Assembly (NCBI RefSeq): GCF_014805625.2
Contig: NW_023998415.1
Span: 8,991,574 to 9,055,573 of the forward strand
From: Glossina fuscipes
Lineage: Eukaryota; Arthropoda; Insecta; Diptera; Glossinidae
Reading direction: 5' to 3'
DNA: 64,000 nucleotides
This document shows positions 47,766 to 59,945 of the stretch, in pieces (the first letter of the stretch is position 1; each line of letters opens with the position of its first letter). A program made the translations under genes and the position numbers. Below the pieces are notes generated by a model that ran no database searches, was not told the origin of the DNA, and saw only the letters and a program-made list of their open reading frames with translations.

Positions 47766-48928
47766 TGTTTTAGAATAAAATTAATTGGAAAATTTATTTT
47801 TTTTACGAATCAACTTGAATTAGTTTCGAATAAGCCCTATGGCACGGTACAAACAATAATAATATCATATCGGCCGTTTATTTTGAAAGTGGCACAAGTC
47901 ATTGCTTGTTTTCAAATCGAGATATTTAAGAGTTTACGTTTTACGACCTTTAAATATAGTGATGGCAACTTCCGAGAAGACTTGCTTGCATTTGTTATCT
48001 CAGACCTTTTTAAGAAGTTCAAGAAAAGCGGTTAACCGATAGTTTTTGAATTTTTCCTGCTATTGATAAACAAAGATTGCTTACTGTCAATAAAGAGTGC
48101 TAGTCCGATTATTAACAGGAAAGCGATTCCAAGAGTTTTTACAGATCTTTTCATTCTAAAAGAAGAATTTATAAAATTATCTCGTATATGCAACTTGGTA
48201 AAGTTAGGAAAAAATAACCGCACACAATCGTACTCCTTACTAACTTTTTACACGGACCTCCCAACTTACTATTATCTCATTGAGAATTTCGACATTGCTT
48301 CCCGTCTAAAATTCTCTGTGTCTCTCCACTTCTAATGATTCCCATTGTATTTCCCTTTTCGCTTTTTCACCTATACTTACTTGAGCGCGGTTTCTGTGGT
48401 TCTATGATATGGTATAGTGGAACAGATTGCGGGATTTGTGACTGAACACTGACAGGTTAGGAGAAGGCCGACCTAGTAGAGATTTGCTGAATATATTGCG
48501 GAATGGCTTTGGCCTATGTTGGAGCACACTTTTTGAGGACTCTATTCTAAACATCTGTTAATGTCGGTGTTTCGCGGCTGTTAAGATTGCCTAGGGCCTT
48601 CTCAAAAGTCGTTCAAAAAAAAAAAAAAACAAAAAAAAACAAGGAGGCAACTATCATGCTACCCTTTCAAGCCTATGTAGTAAGCAGAATTTCGAAGCCA
48701 ACTTTCGTTTTTCTAGAGCAAATCTGAATTATGTGTGTAGCGTCATTCAAACAGATATAAAATGTAAACTATATAGTTGGAATATTATTAAAAATTTTGA
48801 AGGTTAACTAGCTGATAGTAAACTAGAACACTTAATATAACCTACAGTTAGAAAAAAGATAATCTCCTGCCAAATGCACGAAAAGTATTTACAAAGTATT
48901 TACGAAAACATCACGTAACCCATAGTTT
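47766..48928. other. AT-rich sequence, unexplained overlapping ORFs
   Basis: ORFs on both strands at 47751-48335 are open for 60-94 codons but show no family signature. An A-run lies at 48617-48640. Confidence 0.35.
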
Positions 48929-49177
48929 ATGACTGAAGAAGATATTTTCAAAATATTGGGCTTCTTCGCAATTGTTTCAGTTACCGTGAGAATGTTTGTG
49001 AATGGATTCACATTTATATGCATTTATATAAGACGGGTTCCACTTTTCCCTTTGTGGCAGATAGTTGGGCAGTTGGACAATATGGATTACATGAAGGAAA
49101 GATCTTATGCAGATCAAGCATACAAGTATATGTATAAAGTACTTTATGCCGTATCTTATGTATATTTTTGGATGTAA
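48929..49177 (+). pseudogene. Possible chemoreceptor-like fragment
   Basis: An 82-codon frame without low-complexity sequence. It has a hydrophobic segment, IFKILGFFAIVSVTVRMFV to FTFICIYI, then PLWQIVGQLDNMDYMKERSY and MYKVLYAVSYVYFWM before the stop. A membrane segment followed by 'W.I...LD..' is loosely like insect odorant or gustatory receptors, but the match is weak and no further exons were found. A chance ORF remains the main alternative. Confidence 0.18.
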
Positions 49178-49536
49178 CAAATGTGAACGAGAACATAAAT
49201 ACATACGTGATCTTCGCCGATAGGTATAACACGTATCCGCATATTTTTGTCCGCTTCATATGTCATACAGATATTTGTCTCCCCTTCGTTGATGGTTGAA
49301 AGGAGAAATGTAAGAAAATTGCATTTTTCTATCAAATTTATTTTGGACTTGGTTGGAAGATATCGAAAATTTACCCCAAGGCGTATATGACTTTCTCATT
49401 AGTTTTTTGTTTTACTACGCTTCATTTATTCATTTTTTTTATTATTTTTTTTATTTTGATTTTCTTGAGATGATTTCAAGTGATTGCTTGTACTGTGTTT
49501 ACATGGCCAAAATTTTTTATGATGATAATATTGCTG

Positions 49537-49538
<2 letters not shown>

Positions 49539-49582
<44 letters not shown>

Positions 49583-49586
49583 CGAT
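49539..49586. repeat. (GAT)n microsatellite
   Basis: About 15 GAT units. It reads as poly-Asp on the + strand and poly-Ile on the minus strand within short ORFs. No independent evidence of coding. Confidence 0.93.
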
Positions 49587-51298
49587 GGTGTTCGGAAGTG
49601 GGGTGAAGCTAAGCTGAATTGGCAAAAAAGTAAACAAAATCAAAAGCCTCAGACACCGACATTTGGTTGTTAGCAAATAATGTGATTAAAGCTTTTTTTT
49701 TTTGTCTCTAGTTTTTTGTCTGTTTCTTGTTTTAATTTTTTTTTTTTTTTTTTTTACATTTGCCATTTGGTTTTCGTGCGCTATTAATGACAGTTTTAAA
49801 GCGATATTAAGACAGCAGCCATGGTAATGATGTTGCTGGTGGTGTAACATATAGTATATCGTAAAACACTCTTAACAACCGTACTTTTGCTATTTTGCAT
49901 CGCGTTTTTCATTGATTGGATAAAAGTTTAAATATATTGAAAAAATTTTTTTCTTAATATGTTTTTATACATTCACCCCATAGGAGGTATATTAGTTTCG
50001 TCGTATCAAAGGCGCCGGTTGTAAATGCATGAAAATATTCACGAGAGATATCCTTCTCCGCTACGTGTGCGAAAGCACAAATTTATTGATGAGTCATTTA
50101 TATTCATAGGCTGCGTGCTGTTTAAACCATTGTTGCCCATTGTTTTAAAACTTGAGGGAAATATCAAACTTGACATAAAGTATATACTTCGTAGAGAATT
50201 GTCAAGCATTTAATTACGCATCGCAGACCGTATATACTACATACATTCACGACGATTATCATGATGAATTTGGCACTGTAATTTTAAAGCATTCTGACAT
50301 ATAAAGCAGCCAATGATTTCAAAAAATTTGTGTGTCATCGCAACATTATGAAGAAAAGAAGTAAAACCTGCGTTAAAAATTGTATTTAAATAAAGTGATT
50401 TATATACATATATAAGAATCATTTCGTTTTGTTCAGGTCTCCCTAAGGTAATGCTAAGTTGTAACAAAAAAAAAAAAAAAAAAGAAGAAAAATAAATATC
50501 GATATACGGTATGACAGAAAGGTGCGATATAAGATCGAAATGTTAGAAAGAAAACGAGTCTGTATGCTACCTTGCGGCAGTGAATAACTGGGTTCTAAAT
50601 TTCCGCCAGGTCCTCGAATATGTTAGCCATGTTGCTCTGCGGATTTGGGATATTCTAGGTTATAAGTTATAACATAACGGATTTAATTAAGCTCTCTATA
50701 CTGAACCATAATATAATTTAAAAAAGAAAAACACACACACGATTTTTTATGTATTGTGCATATATTTACTATAAGAAGCAATAAAAAAATTATTCAGTAT
50801 GGGGGGGTCGGGGGAGGGAGAGTACGACCAAATTCGATTTAAGCTGTATAAAATTTCTTTCTTGTGTTCTGTTTCATATTTTGCAATGTAATGCTTTAGG
50901 TGACCGTGACTTCATATCAAACCTTAGTTGTCAACGGCTTTATGTTTGTCATTAATAACTTTTGAAATTGAATGAACTGCAAATTTCTTGCTCGTGTTTA
51001 CACACATACATAAGCAATTAAATATGAAAAGTGTACATATATCGCCAATCTAAGATATCCGTTCCTGTCCTGTCTTGTTCGCCTCTCAAAGGTTCTTGCG
51101 TAGATGGCATAATCCGCTATTGCTGCTGTACAATGTATTGTTGACTTGCTGCACTGAGTTTGTTTCGCATTTAATTTGTAATTTTTTTTTTTTTTTTTTT
51201 TTTTTTTATACACTTTTTGTTTACGATCCAGTTGTTTAGACAGCAAGTAGTTTGAGAAACTCTGTTTTTGGGTTGATTACAAGGCTTGAGTTCGTTTC

Positions 51299-51327
51299 TT
51301 GTTTTGTTTTGTTTTGTTTTGTTTTGT
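51299..51327. repeat. GTTTT pentanucleotide tandem repeat
   Basis: Five to six perfect GTTTT units. Confidence 0.9.
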
Positions 51328-52554
51328 GTTTTTTTTGTCTTCTTTTCTTATCCCATTTTAGTTTTTCTCACATTTGTTAGGCTCTTTGTGCCATGTCGTT
51401 AAATTTAAAGTGTTTTCAATAAAAATAATTTTTTTTCTTTTTTGATTTTTTTAAACTTTTATTTTTCGATAGTGGTTTTCATCCCTCCTCGAGAATTATA
51501 CTCCACTTTATATATACAAATGCTTTCATCTCTTTGTAATTCTACATTAAATGTTTTATTAATTTTAATTAATGCTTAATCGTATCAATTGTTACGGTCG
51601 ACAAAAATTTATAATTACTTTGCTGGAAATTTATTTAATGTTTTTAAAAATGATTTAAGTCTGCTGCTAAATAAATTCTTTTAAAGAATTTAAGACGATA
51701 GCGCGAAATGTAATTAAAATTTTTCGATTAAAATTTCAAAAAAGTTGTGCAAGAGAACAACTTTTTTATTTAAAACGATTTTCACAAAATTACAGATCGT
51801 AAGCAAACGTTTCTCTCTATTTACTTCATCTATCCAATTATACGGTTTAATTTTCTAAAAACCATAAGCAAAAGACTAAACATTCGCCTTAAGACACATT
51901 TCAAAGAACAATATTTTGAAAACTAAAGTTGCTTTTCATGAATAGTGAAGGTATTGATTAACACTAGAATGACCGACATTTTCTATATACCAAAGGTCAT
52001 AGTCGTAACGATGAATGTGGAAAGCTGAAATTTGCTACAAACATTCCTTGATCGATTGAACAACAAATTACAACCACTATAATAACAACAAATAAATTTC
52101 ACATCAACTTGCAAACTACTTTAGAACTACTTTCCAGTCTTCTTCTTACAATCGTTTCGCTCGATAAAAGTTTGAATAATGAATGCAAGAACACTGCATA
52201 CCCTGAGTTGATCTGCAAACTTTAATTTTGTCCTTCAATCGCAGATAAAAATATAAGCAACAGAAGGAATTTTTAATAGAAGTTCTACGAAAACCACTAA
52301 TACGAAATGCAGTGGGTGCCCAAAAGACCCGAAAAAAAAAATAATCATAAAATGACATCACTAGAAAGAACAGACCTTCTAAAGTTATCAAATCAAAGGC
52401 ACAGTGTCTTCGCTGTGTCGTGTTCCAAATGAGTATCGCACAGAGTTACACTGAAACAAACTGGGAAAATGGTATGAATGCAAGTTCGAAATGCTGTCCC
52501 AGCATAGCATATTCGCAAGGTATACCAAGCTAGTGCAGAAAGTTGCTTTAAAGA

Positions 52555-52740
52555 GAAATGTTTGGCTGCAACGATGAGGTCATTGCAAATCGTGCTATGA
52601 AAAGACATCGTATTGTTAGAGAAGGGTTGTATCCGATTGTATCGCTCATGAAATAGACTATATTCATAAATAGAGTCGAATTTTGCAAACAAAGAAACGT
52701 TTTCTTCTCACTTAGTTACGAGAATTATTGATCGATCGAT
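52555..52740 (+). pseudogene. Mariner-family transposase remnant (C-terminal end)
   Basis: The + strand reads EMFGCNDEVIANRAM, then VREGLYPIVSLMK. A frame change follows, to VSDCIAHEIDYIHK and a stop. This fits the last 60 residues of mariner transposases: 'KRF.SNEEVI...E.YF...D..YY..GI..LEKRW..CI.L.GDYIEK'. The 60 bases after the stop (to about 52740) read as a typical mariner 3' flank. The catalytic region to the left is not recognisable. The tail differs from those at 11.4 and 27.6 kb, so it is another lineage. Confidence 0.6.
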
Positions 52741-55284
52741 GTATCACTTCTACTACATCTACAATCTTCAGTTTTCTCATGGCTTTGCCAAAAGTACGTA
52801 AACTTGTACATTTATGAAAATTTATTGTGTTATGAGTAGATGACTCATTCATGGCTGCGTATGTTATGTATGCATGTGTATGAAGACCTTCATGCATATA
52901 TATATATATATGCCTACATATGTTTGTTTGTAATCGCGTGTATGTATGCATATGTAATTTATTGTTTACACTTTGCTACAACGGTCCGGATACCCTTGCC
53001 ATACATATTTCCCTTCCACATAAAGCAGTCTTTACAGTGTGCATGTATGCGATGTTTAATGTTCGGACATAAGTAGCAAAAAAAAAAAAAGAAAAAAAAA
53101 AAGAAAACGAAAGAAAGAAAAAGCAACAAAAATGAAAAAAACCATTGAAAAGCGGAGATAAAAGGCAAAAAGAAATAAAACCTTAAGTTGTTGTGTTTTG
53201 AGTCATTATGTTTCTAAACTAAGCCAGTTAATAGCTTATGTGTTGTTTGTGTTTACATTTTTAGGGCCCGTATACGTATGTGCAACTAATGCTCCACATG
53301 TTTTTTTCCTTTGTTTGTGTGTATACATTGCAACAGTATAATAAAAAGCAGTTCAAGAAACCGCAAAAACAAAGAACAAAAATCTAAATGAAAACTCTAT
53401 GCATGAATGTATTTGTGTGTCTATATATGCGCCTGTGTATGTATGTGTGTGTATGCATGTGTATGTGTCTTCATTTTTGTTGTTTTTTTTTTTTTTTCCT
53501 TCTTAGTTGGATAATGTGAATATTGGGAGCTCGATATATGTTACGTGCATGTTACACTACATGCAGTATGTATTAAATGTGAGTAAGTGGCCGTCAACTG
53601 CCAGTCAGTCAGTCAGTCAGTCGCTCAATTAGTTAGGTTGACTAACTACCGCCAAGTCAGCCCGTTATTCATTTAGTCATCGAAGTTAATTTGCATTTAA
53701 TTCGTTTCAAGTTTATCCATTACCTGGTGGCGGCAATATTTTGCAACACCTTTTTTTATTTTACTTCCCTGACGAACGCGTAGGCCTTGCTAACTTTTCT
53801 TTTGTTACGATTTTTCGTTACATTATTGTGCCTTGGTTTTTCCCCATCTCCCATCCGCCCTCCCCCTTTCGTCTGATTCTAACTAAAGTCGCCAAATTAA
53901 TGGTATGTGTGCGTGTTGTTGATGCGGTTTAACGACCAGCAAACTTAAGTTCTTTCTTAAAAATATGAAGGGGTTGGTTACCACGTATCTACGTCTCTCT
54001 TTATTCCTTTCCTATCTAGTATGCTAGGACTTGAAAAGATATTTAAAGAAATTTCAGCTTTAAACGGGATTCTCAAACTAATCGCTTCAGTTAAATAAAT
54101 CCTTCGTAACGCGACATCTTGTCTCCTTGGGATTACGATTTCAGGTTTTAAGGTTTTGCGTGAATATTAATTGAATATAAGGTAACTTTTGCTTTTGCTT
54201 TTTTGTTTTGTTTTTTTGCAAATTTTATATCGAAGGCTCTCGATTGTGCCAATAAATTTTCAGTTAATTCAGTTAATTAATAAAGACATTTATCTACTAG
54301 CGTAACAAAGCTCTCGTGATATATCACTGTAAAGAGCTTAACATCGAGGCATACGTTTCGAATGTCGGAACAAGCTTAATAACTGTTATTTGTGGCGTTC
54401 TCAATATATTAGTAATTATAAGACTTTCCTTACTTCCAATGTTCATACCGCTTTGCTGCTGTTAGCAGTATATACGACAATAATAACCGGAGTTAAGTAC
54501 GAAACTCTTGGCAAAATTCGATTTCATTCATCAGTAGAGAACCAATTAAAAATTGATACAATCAATACTTCTCCAACATTTCGATGTCTTTTATATAACA
54601 CGATTTCTCAAGATCCCCAAGATACATTTTAGTTTACGCAATGATTGCATCATTGAATCCAAATCTCTTCCCGTCCAGCATCCATTGCAAAGAGATAAAT
54701 GTTGCTGAGGGCTATACCTTGAGAATACGTTTATTGGGACAACAATTCGAATTTTAATTCATGCAATCCTCCCATTGCATCATCACAGTGATGCAGTAAA
54801 TGCAGTACCTATATGGAGAAAGCAAACATTCCTCACATTCAAATTTTCATTGAAAATAGTGAACACAACATCTTTGATTCGATATCCTTACAATGCCAGT
54901 CAGTCCTTGTGATTGCATATTTCGATTATCGAGAATAAGATCTTTTTGTAATGATGTTATGCGATGTAATCGCATATTTTTTGGAGGAGGGGGCTGGCGA
55001 GCCCTTCTTCTCTTTATTTGTTGTGTAAATTGTTGTCTTCACAAATCGAGGATTCGCTTAAGAAGCTGATCAAAGCTCTGTTACATTTGTAGATGAATGT
55101 TGTCTTAGTTAATGTTCGATATATATATCAATCGAAGTCATGTGCCTGTCTCGGCACTTGTTCAATTGTCGACTTTCTGACCATGAAGTGGTTGGTGTTT
55201 CCTCGCTTCAAACAAAGCGACGATCAAACCAAGCTAAATTTGTCGGTCACCTTTCTGCTTACTTGTCTGCCATTAATTGAAGTC
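52741..55284. other. Non-coding stretch with simple repeats
   Basis: Contains an AT tract (about 52895-52912), A-rich simple sequence (53077-53120), a T-run (53484-53498), TGTA-type repeats (53410-53470) and a CAGT tandem (about 53600-53622). No supported gene. The ORFs at 52712-53168 consist largely of repeat translation. Confidence 0.45.
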
Positions 55285-55470
55285 TCTCTCTCTCTCCCTC
55301 TATCTCTCTCTCTCTCTCTCCCTCTCTCCCCCTCTATCTCTCTCTCTCCCTCTCTCCCCCTCTATCTCTCTCTCCCTCTCTCCCACTCTATCTCTCTCTA
55401 TCGCTCTCTCTCTCTCTCTCTCTGTCTATCTATCTCTATCTCTCTGTCTATCTATCTCTATCTCTCTCTT
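55285..55470. repeat. Compound TC/CTAT pyrimidine-rich repeat
   Basis: About 185 bases that are almost pure pyrimidine on the + strand, made of CT, CCCT and CTAT units. They include higher-order repeats of a unit with the form 'CTCCCTCTCTCCCCCTCTAT'. ORFs reading Ser-Leu repeats across it are artefacts. Confidence 0.93.
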
Positions 55471-56086
55471 TTAAAAGACAAGGCTAGAATGTAATTAAAT
55501 GATGGATTTTCTTGTCCATCAAATTGTTATTGTCTTGCGTTGTTTACCTCTAGCTCTACTCACAAATCTCTCAATTTCTTTATACTCGATGTTTGATGTA
55601 CATTAAATGTGTCGTTGCGTTCGCACATTTCGGGAAACCCAATAAGTAATTTTACTGAATAAGCACGTCCTTGAAAAGTGAAATTGCCCGTCCGTCCGGG
55701 CGTTAGTCCCATCTGTTGTTGCCCTTCTTGAACTGGGACAAGAAAACTTGATGAAATTTCCATGAGCAAATTTGCTATAATGAATCTTTCTATTGCACAA
55801 AGTAAAAACTTTTGGGAAGTAATGAAAACGTAAGAAGCTCTCTGCAATAGGTATCGATTTGTGACATTTGAAAAATTTCTCTGGATAAGAGAAAACGCTT
55901 CGATTGTGATGCGATTAGAAAAGAAAGAGTCCAGTTAAACGCAGTTCCCTCTAGGCGTGAATATGATTTTCTTATTAATTGTTATTCTTTTATTTTTAAG
56001 TAAAATTTAATAACTCACACCTCCTACATACATTATATATATATTTATTTATTTATTTATTTTTTTTTTTCTTATTTGCTTTCTAG
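55471..56086. other. AT-rich sequence ending in a splice acceptor
   Basis: No gene seen. The last 35 bases are a T-rich run ending TTTGCTTTCTAG, which serves as the acceptor of the exon at 56087. Confidence 0.5.
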
Positions 56087-56143
56087 ATTATATCGTGGAA
56101 GGCTTAATATAATTGGCCCATCATAATAATGTGGTGAACGACT
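56087..56143 (+). other. Internal 5'UTR exon of the gene at 56223
   Basis: It is bounded on the left by a strong acceptor (long T-run, TTTGCTTTCTAG) and on the right by a near-perfect donor, ACT|GTAAGTG. The 77-base intron 56144-56220 ends in CTTTCGCAG, a size typical of short fly introns. Joined to the next exon, the frame that leads into the ATG at 56223 contains a TAA within this exon, so the exon is untranslated. It carries one tiny upstream ORF (ATG TGG TGA). If the intron is retained, the next exon would instead open from about 56148 without an ATG. Confidence 0.6.
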
Positions 56144-56222
56144 GTAAGTGATTTCATTGCCCAAACCAGATAGGAACACTCAACCAAATATTATCGAACA
56201 CTTGGTCAATTCTTTCGCAGGG

Positions 56223-56678
56223 ATGGTTAAAAAAGAGACAGAAATGTCGCTACCGTCGATATCAACATCTGCCTCTAATCCAATTAGCAACCAAGAGACT
56301 GATTTAGCGGCCATGTCGTTAGAAGTACTGAACACTTCTAATGAAATTATACAACCAATTCATAATTCCTCTGCATTTGCTAAACCAATGATTTCTTCAT
56401 CCAAGAAAAAACATTATAAGACGTCAAAACGTGCTACAACTAGAAATTGCAATTTCAACGGCGACGAACCAAATCACACAAACAAGCATAAAGTTGATAT
56501 TATAAACGATGTTGTTAGCGGTGTTGGTGGCAATCGTGATGGTGTTGTTGGTGTTGGTTCAAATATTATAAAGACTTCATTGTCGATGACTTCATTGCCA
56601 CCGGATGAGCACCAGGAAGAAAGTCGTGATGTTATTAAGGCCAAATTGCGTATTGAAAGGCCCTACAATAGTTTAAAG
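56223..56678 (+). CDS. First coding exon of an unidentified, probably nuclear, Ser/Thr-rich protein
   Basis: The start ATG sits two bases into the exon, in the context CAGGGATGG, with an in-frame stop in the spliced leader. There are 152 codons, ending at a good donor, AAG|GTAAGC, in phase 0. The protein begins MVKKETEMSLPSISTSASNP. A basic cluster at about residues 58-70 (SSKKKHYKTSKRATTRN) could be a nuclear localisation signal. A Gly/Val-rich stretch (GVGGNRDGVVGVGSN) follows near residue 105. The end is charged and looks conserved: DEHQEESRDVIKAKLRIER, then PYNSLK. There is no signal peptide or membrane segment. Balanced codon use and the lack of repeats support real coding. I do not recognise the family. 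A transcription factor or nuclear regulator would fit, but this is inference. Later exons lie to the right; one candidate is at 63930. Confidence 0.7.
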
Positions 56679-58502
56679 GTAAGCACTAATCACTTTTATT
56701 TTTTCCTTTGTGCAAAAATAAGTTTCATACAAATTTTAAATTTCTCTTAACTTAAATCCGAAACCAATCGAAATTAAATTTAAAAAAAAAAACAGGGAAA
56801 AATCCAGGCAATTGTAGGCTGCTATTAAATGAAATTTTAATCTTAAATTTCCTTATTGTTGACGCATTTCATGTGACCCGACTTTTTTTTTGCGCAGAAA
56901 AGCTGCTAGACTTGCATATGAAGAGAGTAAAACGTAATATTGCGTAGTATCCGGATTTGACTTGTAGTATACTACGTTTACAAAGGCCAGGCATCATTGA
57001 TAGCTGCTCATGGTTATTAACATAACGAATTCATTTATCTAAAGTGCTTAAGTATGTCGCTTAGACGACTGCATAGGAGACCCGCAGTTATTAGCACTGA
57101 AAGAAATTTCATTATACGCATTTGTGTTATTCCGAAAGTGCGTAGACTGACGCGTTAATAGTATCACTACTCGCTTACTTGTTCTTAATAGCTTCTCTTT
57201 TCTCTCATAAATTTTAAACCGATCTGCCAATAAGTTAAGTTTAGAAAAGGAGTTTAATCGAAACGAATATCATAATAAATTACATTCAGATGAAGCCGGA
57301 CCGTTTGAATCCAACACTTTGATCGCAAAACCAATGAGATAATTATATTTGGTTTATCGAATTTTGGGTAGTCCTCGCCTGTGTCTTATAGAAAAAATTA
57401 AACAATGAAATATAGGCAAAACTACATTTTTATGTTCTATAGTATTGCTTAAGGGTGGCGTGGATTTTTTTGCACTTTTTATATAATAATTTTAAAAATT
57501 AGATGGTGGCAGCGGAGCTTCTCAACGGATGGTCTATCGCCAACAGGTCGTTCAACCGATTTGGCTTGCTGGCCGTATTAACCACAAATACATGTTTGTA
57601 CACTTGTAAGAGAGAGGCTGTTAGCTAGATAGATAGACAGAATGCGAGAGAGATATGTATCTACATAGCTTTGAGATTTAATATTAACCGAAAATATTTG
57701 CACTCTGTAGGATATCTCAAGCACGTCTTCAACTGGATCCGCCCAGATCGATTTAGAATTTCATACCGACTAAGAATGTTTACGTACGACGCAATAACTC
57801 TTCTAAAGCTTATTTCTGCGTGCTGGAAACACGCACAAACACAAAGTGAATACATCTTCAAGCTCTCAATTATGGACTTAAAAACCAAATTAAAACGTTT
57901 TAGCCGTGCAAAGCCGATTATAAAATATCTTAGGTTACTTCGTCTAATAAAATTTTTTAAATGGCTTCGTCGTTCATAGGGGAAATAAACATTCATTTCA
58001 AAGACGCTTATGAACAGAGGAGTCCAAAAATGTAGCCGTGTAGTCTGTCTAAACAGATCTTAGCGAACTTTAAATAGTAAATCGCTTCTATATATCAATT
58101 TTCCTCATAAAATATCAAAGATTGAGACATGTTGGCTTATGAAGGCGTAAGTAAGAGTATATGGAAGGCGGTTCCAAGGATAATCCTATTCCCACCAACG
58201 ATTCCATTCAACGATTTTTTGATGACAGATCAGGACAAGTGGAATGCAAAACATTGGTTATTGAGCGAAAATTGTAATGATGATAGATAATATTATAAAT
58301 AGGGTAAGAAATAAAAACTTGAATTTGTTACAAAGTTGTTTATAGATTTAAAAATAATAGGTTCTCCTATTAGATTCAGAAAATGCCTTTGAATCGATTG
58401 ATTAACATACACCCTCACCACAAGTTGGGTAAGCATTAAAAAAAAAAAAAGACTGAGAGGAGGATTTTAGAAAGACTTGTACTGATTAAATACTTATTTA
58501 GA
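56679..58502. other. Probable intron of the gene at 56223
   Basis: It starts with the donor GTAAGC and contains no further supported exon. The region 57660-57996 is open on both strands for about 100 codons. The + strand reads very basic (LKTKLKRFSRAK, then LRLIKFFKWLRRS) with no family match, and the minus strand is equally open, so neither is called. Confidence 0.4.
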
Positions 58503-58675
58503 AGAGTGGCTTGAGCGGTCGAATAGGCAAAGGATCTTGACTAACAACTCAATCTTCACGGCTTTAAATCCCATGTGCGATAAAGTCTTCAATAAAGCCG
58601 ATAACCTTAGGTCTTAGTTGCTTTAAGACTTTCGTCTTAGAATTTGTTTCGCTGGCTAAATTAATAAAAAATTAT
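58503..58675 (+). mobile_element. tRNA-derived SINE, copy B
   Basis: The head reads GAGTGGCTTGAGCGGTCGAA, with a decayed A box (58507-58518), and then a decayed B box, GCTTTAAATCCC (58561-58572). The body blocks 'AATAAAGCCGATAACCTTAG', CTTTAAGACTTTCG and TTAGAATTTGTT...CTGGCTAAAT match copy A (16809-16992) in order and spacing. The tail is a short AT-rich run without a clean tandem. It lies in the presumed intron of the 56-kb gene, in the sense orientation. Confidence 0.65.
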
Positions 58676-59477
58676 GGACTAAATGGTAGGCTCGTTGGTG
58701 ATGATTTGCAGTGAAGACGCCTAAGCATGTAGTTCAACACCGAAAATGTTGATTACATTTTGGATTTGTTGTTATGGCATCGCTTATTCACTTAGTCAGT
58801 GTTGCAGGCGTTTCACTTGAACCAGTCTCTGAGATATCAATTCGTTACGGAAAAAACTTAGGTGTAAATAAATGTTCTATTATCAGGTTATAGTTCCGAA
58901 TTGAGTCAGGACCACGCCAATAGCAGAGAAGAACGAATTCGTATCTTTTAAAAACCAAATTTAAATTCGTTTTTCCTATTCCCATTAAGGATCATATGCT
59001 ATATCTCGTTTTGCTATGGAATTTATAAAAAGTTTATACCAACAGATCTTTTCACATATAGACTCTATTGATAAAGATAAAAATTGACGCAATTTTCTAT
59101 TTCGGCCGAGACGAGTTTTTTATTAAAAGGATTTGACGAAAGAAAGCTTTGTTTTATATCATTTGAAAGATATTTTATTGTAAAAACAGATTCACTCGGG
59201 GTTTTAAAAAAAAAAAATAATACCTTAAGGGGATCAACTGCTGTAAGAGTCTAAAAAAAGGGTTTTTTTTTTCAGCAATTTTTGCTGAATGGAAAGAAAA
59301 GTAGAAGAAGTGCATTAAAAAGAAATTCGAAATTTCATAGAAAAAATATTTTGCGGCTCATTAATTTTTTTTCATGTATTTTAGAAGCATCTTCTGTTAA
59401 GCAAAGAAAAAAAAATCTAATTTTTGAAAAATTTATAATGCATATATGTTAAGTTAGTTGATAAATTTCAAATACTT

Positions 59478-59519
<42 letters not shown>

Positions 59520-59909
59520 TTGCTCAATGAAGTTCATGATGATTGCTCGGCTACAGAAAAAAAAAAAAATCATTGATGATAATTTAAATTTACGCTCGTA
59601 ACGTTAAGACAGCCTCAGACTAGTGCTAATCGTATGATTAATACTTTCTTCATATTGCTCGTATTTATTGTTTATTTTTGGTGCAATTAATTATTACCAA
59701 ATTTGAAATGTTTGTATTTACTGTACATGAAAGATTAAATAACTTTGTCCATAAATGAGCATTATTAACACACTTGAGAGTTTTGATCTCCCATCGTTGT
59801 TGTGTTCACAATTCAATGGAAATGTTTTGAGAAAAAAACAAAAAAGGAGAAAAAATTAAAAAACAAAAAATAGATAAATAAATAAAATATTAATGTATAA
59901 ACGAAATAA

Positions 59910-59945
<36 letters not shown>

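Larger units (their letters stand above)
49178..52554. other. Non-coding stretch with simple repeats
   Basis: Holds a (GAT)n at 49539-49586, T-runs at 49737-49755 and 51182-51207, an A-run at 50465-50483 and a GTTTT tandem at 51299-51327. No supported gene. Confidence 0.45.

Noticed and set aside
55093..55494. 133-codon Ser/Leu-rich ORF
   Set aside because: Most of it is a translation of the CT/CTAT repeat.
57661..57996. ORFs of over 100 codons on both strands
   Set aside because: Neither strand has a family signature or splice context, and mirrored openness is a compositional effect.
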